Below, piece by piece: positions 26,008 through 33,586 of a stretch of 64,000 bases of DNA (positions are counted from its first letter, which is position 1; every line of letters starts with the position of its first letter). The DNA comes from Verrucomicrobiota bacterium (lineage in GTDB: Bacteria; Verrucomicrobiota; Verrucomicrobiia; Limisphaerales; Pedosphaeraceae): contig JAJPHR010000103.1 in assembly GCA_021325145.1 (NCBI GenBank), forward strand, positions 145,396-209,395, written 5' to 3'. The notes beneath the pieces are model-generated. The model was given only the letters and a program-made list of their open reading frames with translations, had not been told where the DNA came from and did no database searches. A program made the position numbers and the translations under genes.

Positions 26008-26459
26008 GTGAGGCCGATCCATTTGCAGCAGCCGAGGTGACAAGGCCGAGCGGCACAAATGATAGCGCCAACGGCGCGGCCTCATAGCAGCCTGGGCCAT
26101 CGGCCCAGGTTTCCCGTTGTAAATACCGCCAGGGCTGTAAGCCCGGCCGAATGCTTCTTCCAAACGCCAGTCAGGCAATGCCGGGCCGATGAATCGCGCC
26201 GTTGGCGCTTCCGGTTTATTTTGTGCCGATTACCTGGGCCGTTGGCCCAGGCTGGTATGAATTGGGCCTTTGGCCCATAACCGAGCCCGGACGTTTCCTG
26301 ATGAATTGGACGCACCGCTTTACCCGGACCTGAGCGGTATCATCGGGCAGGGCTGAAGCTCCGCTCTCCGCCCGCCCATGTCCAACGCATTATTTTTGTC
26401 TTCGTATTTTTTAGATGCGGGAAAGCTGAATCGAGGCGAAATTATTGGCGAGAGGCAGC
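26008..26459. other. 452-bp repeat-filled spacer
   Basis: The DNA between the importer and the HhH protein gene has no supported gene. Most of it is a cluster of short palindromes (26065-26276, listed separately). A ribosome site GAGAGG for the next gene is at its right end. Confidence 0.55.
26065..26276. repeat. Clustered GC-rich palindromes (family B)
   Basis: Two rounds of the same pair are visible: GCGCC/GGCGC (26065-26077) with CCTGGGCC/GGCCCAGG (26091-26109), then GCGCC/GGCGC (26196-26208) with CCTGGGCC/GGCCCAGG (26233-26251). A further GGGCC/GGCCC hairpin is at 26264-26276 and an imperfect GGGCT/AGCCC at 26132-26144. The same units appear at 6786-6838. Placement after the importer operon suggests a role at the mRNA 3' end or mobility by a RAYT. 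Confidence 0.7.
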
Positions 26460-27335
26460 ATGGCAGAAATCAAGCTGAACGAAGAGGTTGCAAGAGAACT
26501 GGAAGAAGTGGCGCGGTTGCTCACCGAGCAGGCAGCCAATCCCTTCCGCGTACAGGCTTATAATCGCGCCGCGGCAACGGTCCGCGGCCTGGATCGATCC
26601 GTGGCGGACCTGCTGTCAGAGGGGGACAATCACGGTCTCGAAAAATTACCCGGCATCGGTCGCAGCCTGGCGACGGCCATTCAGGATTATGTGCAAAACG
26701 GCCGCCTGCCCATCCTCGAACAGTTGCGGGGTGAGAATGATCCAGTGGCGGCATTCGCATCCGTGCCGGGGATAGGGCCCCGACTGGCCCGGCGACTCCA
26801 TGACGAGTTGGGTCTGGACAGCCTGGAGGATTTGGAAGTTGCCGCGCATGACGGGCGATTGCGGGAGTTGGCGGGCATGGGTCCGAAACGTGTGGCCGGC
26901 ATCCGGGATTCGCTGGCCCATCGATTGCATCGCGCGCAGGTCAAAGCCTCGCCGCCGCCATCGCCTGGGCAAGCGCCGGTTTCCGAACTGCTTGAAGTGG
27001 ACGAGGAATACCGGACGAAGGCGGCGGCCGACCAGTTAAAGCGAATTGCTCCGCGCCGCTTTAATCCGAAAGGCGAGGCCTGGCTGCCCGTGCTGCACAC
27101 CCGAAAAGGAAGGCGGCATTACACCGCGCTGTTCTCGAATACGGCCCGGGCTCACGAATCAGACAAGACGCACGATTGGGTGGTGCTCTACTGCGACGGC
27201 GGCCGGGGCGAGCAGCAGGCAACCGTGGTCACGGCCCGGCGCGGTCCGCTGCGCGGAAAACGGGTCGTGCGCGGACGCGAAGCGGAAAGCGCGGCGTATT
27301 ATCACCAGCACGGCGAACCCGCCCTGGCCGCTTGA
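26460..27335 (+). CDS. PolX-type helix-hairpin-helix DNA-binding protein without polymerase domain
   Basis: A 291-residue protein. Residues 1-75 match the 8-kDa-like N-terminal domain of family X polymerases (EEVARLLTEQAANPFRVQAY, then GIGRSLATAIQDYVQNG). Two more HhH motifs follow (VPGIGPRLARRLHDELGL; LAGMGPKRVAGI). There is no nucleotidyltransferase domain. Instead residues 185-291 form a separate C-terminal region (PRRFNPKGEAWLPVLHTR, then HYTALFSNTARAHE and DWVVLYCD) which I do not recognise. The ATG at 26460 follows a good ribosome site (GAGAGG). It probably binds gapped or structured DNA in repair; its enzyme activity, if any, is unknown. Confidence 0.78.
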   Translation: MAEIKLNEEVARELEEVARLLTEQAANPFRVQAYNRAAATVRGLDRSVADLLSEGDNHGLEKLPGIGRSLATAIQDYVQNGRLPILEQLRGENDPVAAFASVPGIGPRLARRLHDELGLDSLEDLEVAAHDGRLRELAGMGPKRVAGIRDSLAHRLHRAQVKASPPPSPGQAPVSELLEVDEEYRTKAAADQLKRIAPRRFNPKGEAWLPVLHTRKGRRHYTALFSNTARAHESDKTHDWVVLYCDGGRGEQQATVVTARRGPLRGKRVVRGREAESAAYYHQHGEPALAA

Positions 27336-27805
27336 TGGGCCGCGATTCTGCTTCCTTACTTTCCGCCATCAGGATAGTTCCCAGTTCGGTTGGACCTGCT
27401 CACGGACCATAAACGGTTCTATGATACACGCGTCATTAGTGAATGCGCCTGGAGCCCTGCGGCGGCGCGCACAGGAGTGCGCGCCCTACCGGCACACGGT
27501 GGTAGGGCGGGCAGTCCTCTGCACGCCGCCCCCGAAACGATTTAAGGCGCTCCAAATAGGTATAGTTGATGTTCAATGAGCTACAAAACAGTTCCTGGAT
27601 AGTTCCCCGTTCGATTGGACCTGCTCACGGACCATGAGCGGTTCGATTATACATGCGTCATTGATGAATGCGCCTGGGGCTGGCGGCGGCGCGCGCAGGA
27701 GCGCGCGCCCTACCGGCACACGGTGGTAGGGCGGGCAGTCCTCTGCACGCCGTCCCCCGAAACGATTTGGGGCGTTCCGAATAGGTATGATTGATCTTCA
27801 ATGAG
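27336..27805. other. 470-bp spacer consisting mostly of a tandem duplication
   Basis: No gene is supported between the HhH protein and the oxidoreductase. Nearly all of it is a 225-base tandem duplication carrying family-A hairpins, described separately. Confidence 0.6.
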
Positions 27806-27821
27806 CTACAAAACAGTTCCT
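27372..27821. repeat. 225-bp direct tandem duplication
   Basis: Two adjacent copies run from 27372 to 27596 and 27597 to 27821. Each starts GGATAGTTCC and ends ACAAAACAGTTCCT. They share the same order of segments (GGACCTGCTCACGGACCAT, TGCGCCTGG, GCGCGCCCTACCGGCACACG, GGGCGGGCAGTCCTCTGCAC) with scattered differences, so the duplication is not recent. Each copy contains a family-A-like hairpin (27456-27535 and 27681-27760). The end of copy 2 supplies the last codons of the minus-strand oxidoreductase gene. Confidence 0.85.
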
Positions 27822-28786
27822 GGAAAGCCGCCGACATCCTGATGACCGACCCCCAACACGATTTTTCCCCGCACGTGACCGCTCTGGCTCAGCTCGTGCG
27901 CCCGGCGCGCTTCTTCGAGCGGCAGCACCATGTCCACATGCACTTTTACCCGGCCGTTGGCCACCAGGTCGGCGATTCGCGCAAGCTGGTCACCGCGGGG
28001 CTTCGATATGAGAAACTCGCTTCGCACTCCATGGGCGGCGGCTTTCGTGTCGTCCGGCGGTTGCACGATCGAAACCAAAACGCCGCCGCGTTTCAACACC
28101 TTCCAGGAACGCTCCTGAGTTTCGCCCCCGATCGTATCCAAAATCACATCGACATTGTCCACCGCATCCTCGAACCGCGTGGCGTGATAATCGATGACTG
28201 TATCGGCCCCCAGTTCGCGCAAGTAATCCGCATTCTGCGCGGAGGCGGTGGCGATGACTTGAGCGCCTTTCCACTTGGCAAATTGGACCGCAAAACTGCC
28301 GACGCCCCCGGCGGCGCCGTGGATCAGCACTTTTTGGCCGGGTTCGAGATTGGCTTCGTCGAACAGCGCCTGCCAGGCGGTGAGGGACGCGGTGGGCAGA
28401 GCGGCGGCGTGAATTTCATCGAGGGAAACCGGCTTGCGAGCCACGCGGGAAACCGGCGCGAGCGCGTATTCCGCGTAGCTGCCGCTGTCTTCGGCGACGA
28501 CTCCGAACACCGGGTCACCCAGTCGAAATTCCGTAACGTCCGGGCTGACGGTTTCGACCACGCCGGCAAAATCGCTGCCCATGATTTGGGGCAAAGGCAG
28601 CCGGCCAAGCAATCCCTGGCGAATTTTCCAATCGACCGGGTTTACCCCGGCGGCTTGCACGCGCACGAGCAGCTCTCCCGTGGCCGGTTTGGGCAGGGGA
28701 ACTTCCTCAAATTGCAGGACTTCCGGGCCGCCGAAAGAGTGGATTCGCACCGCTTTCATCGTAGCTGTCGTGGTCATTGTCGCCAT
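27806..28786 (-). CDS. Zinc-type alcohol dehydrogenase-like / quinone oxidoreductase (MDR)
   Basis: A 326-residue medium-chain NAD(P)H-dependent oxidoreductase of the quinone reductase branch. It has a GroES-like N-terminal half (MKAVRIHSFGGPEVLQFEEV, VQAAGVNPVDWKIR), then a Rossmann fold with nucleotide motif IHGAAGGVGSFAVQFA. It lacks the four-Cys structural zinc loop, as quinone reductases do. The start at 28786 has a strong ribosome site (GGAGG five bases upstream). The final residues (about FPGTVL) are coded by the tandem duplication, so the C-terminus extends beyond the usual GKIVL end. Confidence 0.9.
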   Translation of the reverse strand: MATMTTTATMKAVRIHSFGGPEVLQFEEVPLPKPATGELLVRVQAAGVNPVDWKIRQGLLGRLPLPQIMGSDFAGVVETVSPDVTEFRLGDPVFGVVAEDSGSYAEYALAPVSRVARKPVSLDEIHAAALPTASLTAWQALFDEANLEPGQKVLIHGAAGGVGSFAVQFAKWKGAQVIATASAQNADYLRELGADTVIDYHATRFEDAVDNVDVILDTIGGETQERSWKVLKRGGVLVSIVQPPDDTKAAAHGVRSEFLISKPRGDQLARIADLVANGRVKVHVDMVLPLEEARRAHELSQSGHVRGKIVLGVGHQDVGGFPGTVL

Positions 28787-28830
28787 AATTTTCCTCCATG
28801 TTACGGGGTCAAGGCTCGAATAAAAACCTG

Positions 28831-28898
28831 CCCGGGCGTCCTCTGCCCGCCATTAATGCGCACGTAGTAACACGCCCTGCCGGGATGGGCTCCAAGCC
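28831..28898. repeat. REP-like family A, degenerate copy
   Basis: CCCGGGCGTCCTCTGCCCGC and the segment ending CACGCCCTGCCGGGATGGGC resemble the outer arms of the family-A palindrome in reverse orientation. It lies upstream of the oxidoreductase gene. Confidence 0.45.
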
Positions 28899-28923
28899 TT
28901 GGCCGCTTTTGTGATTCAGACGT

Positions 28924-29076
28924 TATACTTGCCTACGTACCAAACTATCACGGGTTGGCGGAGATTCGATCTTGGGGTCTTCACCCCATAGCTCGCGAGT
29001 GTCGATTCTGATTAATCTTGGCGCGTAATGATGGTCAGTTAGGTCCAGCGGCCCTGAGTGGGGCCGCTTTTTTTTT
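28924..29076 (+). ncRNA. Possible short plus-strand transcript
   Basis: A TATACT -10-like box lies at 28924-28929, with a weak TTGGCC at 28899-28904 (19-base spacing). Downstream, the plus strand contains a GGGGT/ACCCC hairpin near 28974-28988 and ends in a strong intrinsic terminator at 29047-29076. No plus-strand coding frame is present between them. This is the pattern of a small RNA of about 140 bases, antisense to the last 42 bases of adk. The existence of a transcript is inferred. Confidence 0.3.
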
Positions 29077-29751
29077 CTCGTGAAGGACCGCCTCTTCCAA
29101 CCATTGCCAAACCCGCTCGGCCACTTCGTCCGGAGTGTCCATGGCGGGCTCCTTCCGGGTCACCTCCGGGTATTCTTTGGTAAAGAAATCGACCACGGGA
29201 AGGGTGCTCCGTTCGTAATTCTTGAAACGTTCCTGCACCACCTCGGGACGGTCGTCCTGTCGTTGGATGAGCGGGCCGCCGCAGCGATCGCAGATTCCAG
29301 GCTGCCGGGGCGGGTGCGCGCGGAGGTGATAAGGAGTGCCGCAGTTGCCGCAGATTCGGCGGCCACTCAACCGCTCCAGCACCGTTTCAAGATCCACGGT
29401 GAGAAAGATGACCGCGCCCAAATCGAGATGATGTTCCTTCAAAAGTTCGAACAACATCCCAAGCTGATCGGGAGAACGCGGAAAACCGTCGAACAGGATC
29501 AAATCGCCCTTGAAGTTCTTTACGGCCGAGGAAATCACCCGCTTGACCAACTCCGAGGGCACCAATTCCCCCGCAATTTTATACGGCTTGATTTGCCGGC
29601 CCAATTCCGTGCCGCGCTGGATTTCCTTTTCGAGCAGGTTGCCGGTTTCGATGACCGAAATGTGGTTCCGCTCAGCGAGCAACCTCGCCAAAGTGGTTTT
29701 CCCGCTGCCGGGCGGCCCCAGCAACACGATTGCGCGAGCGTTCTCTTTCAT
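29035..29751 (-). CDS. adk: Adenylate kinase-family nucleoside monophosphate kinase, zinc lid
   Basis: A 238-residue P-loop kinase (GPPGSGKTTLARLLAE) of the adenylate kinase family, which interconverts AMP, ADP and ATP in the cytosol. The NMP-binding region shows ISVIETGNLLEKEI; FDGFPRSPDQLG is the conserved central motif. The lid has four Cys (CGNCG...CDRCGG) able to bind zinc, as in many Gram-positive and some Gram-negative enzymes. The C-terminus is Lys/Ala-rich. It is 255 bases from, and divergent to, the groES gene. Confidence 0.88.
   Translation of the reverse strand: MKENARAIVLLGPPGSGKTTLARLLAERNHISVIETGNLLEKEIQRGTELGRQIKPYKIAGELVPSELVKRVISSAVKNFKGDLILFDGFPRSPDQLGMLFELLKEHHLDLGAVIFLTVDLETVLERLSGRRICGNCGTPYHLRAHPPRQPGICDRCGGPLIQRQDDRPEVVQERFKNYERSTLPVVDFFTKEYPEVTRKEPAMDTPDEVAERVWQWLEEAVLHEKKKAAPLRAAGPN
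29047..29076 (+). terminator. Intrinsic terminator on the plus strand within the 3' end of adk
   Basis: AGCGGCCC and GGGCCGCT pair around a short loop and are followed by nine T on the plus strand. On the minus strand the same DNA codes for the last residues of adk (EKKKAAPLRAAG), so it cannot serve adk. A plus-strand RNA should therefore end here, and no plus-strand gene is upstream. Confidence 0.7.
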
Positions 29752-30006
29752 AAGCGTTTCAGGTCGGCGTCAGGCTCTGAATGCTCTGTAAACTTTGGTT
29801 GTAACTTCCCATGAAAAGCCGGATTTGCAAATGGGGACTGGAACCGGCGCCTGGGGGGGTGTACCATGGAGCAGGAGGGCACGGCCATTTATAGTCGAGG
29901 CTCGCCCTTGCCCGCCCTCTTCTCCGGAGAGGGAGAAGCGCGGGTTGCGACGCTCCAAGTCGCTCAACTTAATGACCGTAGAGCACAGGAAGGAGCAGGC
30001 AAAAAT

Positions 30007-30312
30007 ATGAAAACGAAACTCAAACCCCTGGGAGACCACGTTTTAATCAAACCCATCGAGGAGGGAGAGATGACCGTCGGCGGCGTCATCATCCCCGAAG
30101 TTGCGAAGGAAAAGCCGGCCGAAGGAGTCGTCGTCGCCCTCGGCACGGGCAAGACGGACGAGCATGGCCGGAAAGTGCCGTTCGAGGTGAAGACGGGCGA
30201 GCGGGTTCTGCTCACCAAATATGGCGGCACCGAGGTGTCTTTCGATGAGGAAACTTACAAGATCATGAGCGCCGATGACATCCTGGCGGTGGTCAATGAA
30301 CCGCGGACGTAG
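30007..30312 (+). CDS. groES: Co-chaperonin GroES (orphan)
   Basis: A 101-residue GroES. The family sequence is clear: KPLGDHVLIKPIEEGEMTVG (mobile loop follows, GGVIIPEVAKEKP), EGVVVALGTGK, then LLTKYGGTEVSFDEETYKIM and DDILAVV. It caps GroEL in protein folding. The ATG at 30007 follows AGGAAGGAG. No groEL gene is next to it; the next 660 bases are repeats. No CIRCE element (TTAGCACTC type) was seen upstream. Confidence 0.93.
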   Translation: MKTKLKPLGDHVLIKPIEEGEMTVGGVIIPEVAKEKPAEGVVVALGTGKTDEHGRKVPFEVKTGERVLLTKYGGTEVSFDEETYKIMSADDILAVVNEPRT

Positions 30313-30976
30313 GCATGGATTCGGGATGGCTGGTCTGACTAAGGTCGATAATGTCTGAATTATTCTGTTGACAGGTCCGGGGAGATCGCGCAGGTTTTGG
30401 GCGTTAAAGCCTGCGCCAGCGGGCGCGGCCTAGTCTTTGAAATGTTGCAACGCCGGAGCCGGCCAAGCTAAGAACCCATCCCGGTAGGGCGGGCAGTTCT
30501 CTGCCCGTCGTCGGCGCGCACGGAGTGACCGTTCTTCGCCCGGAAGCGACGGCCCGGCCAGCGCGCCCGAGACAGGCTCCAAGCCATTTCGGGGTAAATT
30601 AAGCCTGGGCAGGCTGAAAATTAAACCGAAATTAAGGTAAATCCGGGTTGGTCCGGGTTAGTCCGACTTAGTCCGGCCTCGGAAAATAAATTGGTGCCGT
30701 TGGGCGCTCTTCGCACAGGGAGCGGACGCGTATCGGCAGTTCGAAAGCGGCGCTTCGCACCGCACTCCAAAACCTGGCGGAGAAACCGGGCGACAAAAAA
30801 TTAAAGTAAATTAAACCAAATTAAACCTCTTTTTTTGGCGCGGAAGGAGTTCCGGAGGATGGTTGACAACGGAGAAATCCGCGCAAGTGCCTGGTGGGTG
30901 GCCAGTTGGGTGAAATCGACCGGCGCACGGAGTGCCACGCCCTACCCGGGCATAGCATCAGGCAAAAAGCGCGGGT
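30313..30976. other. 664-bp repeat-rich spacer after groES
   Basis: No gene is supported. Recognisable pieces are a reverse family-A palindrome (30471-30530), a partial one (30922-30950), runs of TTAGTCCG-type triplication (30655-30680), and AAATTAAA-type AT repeats (30798-30825). The plus-strand frame from 30835 has no start, ribosome site or domain and is not listed as a gene. Confidence 0.5.
30471..30530. repeat. REP-like family A, reverse copy
   Basis: AGAACCCATCCCGGTAGGGC, GGGCAGTTCTCTGCCC and GGCGCGCACGGAGTGACC are the reverse complement order of the unit at 34687-34760. A shorter relative, GGCGCACGGAGTGCCACGCC, is at 30922-30950. Confidence 0.65.
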
Positions 30977-31372
30977 TCAGGCGTTCCCAAAGAGGAATCT
31001 GGTCAAGGCCGAGAACCCGGTGCGGTGGTTCGCGACGAAACGATAGGCCCATTCCGCCAGCGGGGCGAAGCCGGGGAATTTCCGGTAAAGGCGCAACCCA
31101 AACTGGTGGCGGGGGTTCACCGCCCGCGAGCGAAACACGGCTTCAGCGCCGCTGTAAACCGCGCCGTCCGGTTCGATGAATTGCACGCTCCGCTCAAAAC
31201 GGTCCGGCGGCAATTCGGGAAACTGCGAGGCGATTTTGGGGTCTTGAAACGGGATGTATTCGACGGCTTCCCCGGTGGCGCGCTGCCAGCGACGGATCCA
31301 AAACGCGCAGAAACGGCAGTCGCCGTCGAAAATCATCAAGGGTCTGGCCGGCGGTGATTTTACGCGCGTCAT
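30977..31372 (-). CDS. DCC-family (DUF393) thiol-disulfide oxidoreductase-like protein
   Basis: A 131-residue thioredoxin-like protein of the DCC family. The hallmark is near the start: MIFDGDCRFCAFWIRRW (Asp, then CxxC-type Cys pair). The rest has the family's AEAVFRSRA and a Phe/Arg-rich C-terminal helix. Its redox role is not established for the family. It lies 12 bases downstream of the debranching-enzyme gene on the same strand, so it is probably co-transcribed. Confidence 0.87.
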   Translation of the reverse strand: MTRVKSPPARPLMIFDGDCRFCAFWIRRWQRATGEAVEYIPFQDPKIASQFPELPPDRFERSVQFIEPDGAVYSGAEAVFRSRAVNPRHQFGLRLYRKFPGFAPLAEWAYRFVANHRTGFSALTRFLFGNA

Positions 31373-31384
31373 TGCGGCTCCGGT

Positions 31385-33586
31385 TTAAAACTCGATTCGC
31401 ACCTGGACCGGTTCGCCGGAAGTGGAAAGCAAGTTCGCGAGGGTGCGCTCGCGGTGCCGTTTGAATTGAAGGGAAACCTTCGATTTGCCAATCGCAAGGT
31501 CCGACAGGGTCAGGTCTTCGAGGAAGTCGGGCAGGGTGGGATTGCAGATGCGCAGGATCCTCCGGGGCGCGTCCGCCCGAATGCCCAGGACGGCCTGCAA
31601 CAGCAGGAAAAGCGCGCCCGAGGCCCACGCCTGCGGAGAGCAACTCACGGGATACCAGACCGGATGGATCGCGTGGGCGCGCTCCATGCCGCAGAACAAT
31701 TCCGGCAGCCGTTGATATTCGGTTTGGACGGCGGCGTCATGCATGCCAGTCAGCACTGGGGCTGCCTGTCGTGAATACCCGTAGTGTGACAATCCCAGTA
31801 CGATGAGGGAATTGTCATGCGGCCAGACCGAACCATTATGATAACTCATTGGGTTGAAGACATGCTGGCTGGCACTCAGCGTGCGAATTCCCCAGCCGGA
31901 GAACATACCCGGGCCAAGCAGGTGTTTGGCCATCTCGGCCGCCTGCCGCGAATCCGGCACACCGCTCCAGAGCAGATGCCCCGCGTTCGAACTGATCGTC
32001 GGCACGACGTTCTTTTTTCCATCCAGCGCCAGGGCGAAGGTTTTCAGTTCCGGGATCCAAAAGCGGCGCACGATTTCCGCGCGCAGGCGCTCAGCCTGTT
32101 CGCGCAACGGCCCCACCCGCGCCTTATCGCCAAAGGCCGCCTGCAATTCCGCCATTCGGATGAGCGCATCGTACACGTAACCCTGGACTTCCACCAGCGC
32201 AATGGGCGGGCTGGGCAGGCTTCCATCCGGAAAGGGAACGCCATCGCTGGAATCCTTCCAGCCTTGGTTGACCAGCCCTTTGCTGGTGGGTTTGCCGCAA
32301 TATTCGACGAACCCGTCCCCATCCAGGTCGCCGTAGCGATTGATCCATTCGAGCGCGCGGTTGGCATTGGGCATGAGTTCCCGCGTGAGATTGTCATCGC
32401 CGGTCCATTGCCAGGTTTCATGCAGCAGAATGAGCCACAAAATTGTGGCATCGATGGTCCCGTAGTATGGCTTATGCGGAATCTCTCCCGCGCGCGCCAG
32501 TTCACCGCGGCGCAACTCGTGCATGATTTTCCCCGGCTGCTCCTCGGTGACCGGATCTTCGCGCTGACCCTGCCAGCGCGCCAGGTATTTCAGGGTGTCA
32601 ATCGCGATGCGCGGATTGAGCGCGAGCGTTTGGAAGGAGGCGATGATCGCATCGCGGCCAAAGGCGGTGCAATACCAGGGAATGCCAGCCGTGATGATGG
32701 GTGCGCCATCGATTTTCGTGTACAACGCGCGCAGATCATCCGTGGCGCGGCGGAGAATGGAATCAAACTCCGTCAGGTTGGTTTCCCAATGCGAGCACGA
32801 CGCGGTCCATTGCCGGGAGGATTCGTCCAGGGCTTTCCTCTGCCCGTCCAGTTCGAACCCGGTCCAGAGCGGGCGATTTGCCAGGGAAGTTTCCGAGTAC
32901 ACTTCCCATTGCACCTGGAAGTGACCTTTGGGCAGCAGGCCAAATTCCCAGCGCGCCCGGCGGGAGTTCAAGTCGGTCGGGGGTTCATGGAATTTCACGA
33001 TGGCTTTCTCCAACTGGCCGTCGCTGCCTCGATAAGCAAACTGAAGCAAGCCGTTGCCAGCCTGCGGCTCGAAATATTGCCCATGCCGTTCGCGGTGCCA
33101 CCCGCGAATGTCGAAAATATCGGCAAAATCGTTGGCCAGTTGGAGTTCCATCCAATAGCCGATGGTGCGGGGCAGGTGGTTGGTCAGCGTGACCTGCTCG
33201 ATCAAGCGGTCGGCCACGAGCAATTCCCGTTTGATGTGAACGCAATTTTTCGGGTCCCAACTGTTGCCGCCGAATTCCGCGTCGTTGATGGCCAGGTCAA
33301 TTTGCGCGCTGTGGCTGGACAGGACCTGGACCGAAAGCAACGCGGGCGGCCCTCCGCGCACGCGCAGGGCATAGTGGCTCAGCACGCGGGTGTCGTCGTG
33401 AAACAGCCCCAGGGAGCACTCTTCGGAAACCCCGACGTCGCCATGGGAATTGGTCACCAGAAAATAGCGGTTGTGTTTGAGCACCACCGAATGTTCCGCC
33501 AGCGTCTGGGCTTTGCAGAAGGCAGGGGGGGCTTTGACGGCGGTTTCCGCGGACACGGGAATGAGGGGTTCGGCAAGGGCGTTCAT
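31385..33586 (-). CDS. Glycogen debranching enzyme (amylo-alpha-1,6-glucosidase)
   Basis: A 733-residue enzyme with an N-terminal GDE_N_bis beta domain (about 25-235) and a C-terminal (alpha/alpha)6 glycoside hydrolase barrel of the GDE_C type. Core sequence includes ITAGIPWYCTAFGRDAIIAS, KIMHELRRGE, TIDATILWLILLHETWQWTG and NPMSYHNGSVWPHDNSLIVLG. It hydrolyses alpha-1,6 branch residues in glycogen-like glucans in the cytosol. The start overlaps the stop of the glycosyltransferase gene by 4 bases (ATGA), so the two are coupled. The substrate is inferred from the family. Confidence 0.92.
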   Translation of the reverse strand: MNALAEPLIPVSAETAVKAPPAFCKAQTLAEHSVVLKHNRYFLVTNSHGDVGVSEECSLGLFHDDTRVLSHYALRVRGGPPALLSVQVLSSHSAQIDLAINDAEFGGNSWDPKNCVHIKRELLVADRLIEQVTLTNHLPRTIGYWMELQLANDFADIFDIRGWHRERHGQYFEPQAGNGLLQFAYRGSDGQLEKAIVKFHEPPTDLNSRRARWEFGLLPKGHFQVQWEVYSETSLANRPLWTGFELDGQRKALDESSRQWTASCSHWETNLTEFDSILRRATDDLRALYTKIDGAPIITAGIPWYCTAFGRDAIIASFQTLALNPRIAIDTLKYLARWQGQREDPVTEEQPGKIMHELRRGELARAGEIPHKPYYGTIDATILWLILLHETWQWTGDDNLTRELMPNANRALEWINRYGDLDGDGFVEYCGKPTSKGLVNQGWKDSSDGVPFPDGSLPSPPIALVEVQGYVYDALIRMAELQAAFGDKARVGPLREQAERLRAEIVRRFWIPELKTFALALDGKKNVVPTISSNAGHLLWSGVPDSRQAAEMAKHLLGPGMFSGWGIRTLSASQHVFNPMSYHNGSVWPHDNSLIVLGLSHYGYSRQAAPVLTGMHDAAVQTEYQRLPELFCGMERAHAIHPVWYPVSCSPQAWASGALFLLLQAVLGIRADAPRRILRICNPTLPDFLEDLTLSDLAIGKSKVSLQFKRHRERTLANLLSTSGEPVQVRIEF

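Noticed and set aside
27372..27821. Possible CRISPR array
   Set aside because: There are only two 225-base units directly adjacent, without spacers, and no cas gene in the window.
28930..29030. Possible tRNA (TTCGATCTT-like segment and hairpins)
   Set aside because: No cloverleaf with a T-arm GGTTC and acceptor pair can be drawn; the small-RNA reading fits the terminator better.
30835..31179. 114-residue plus-strand frame
   Set aside because: It covers a repeat and the antisense of the DCC gene; no ribosome site.
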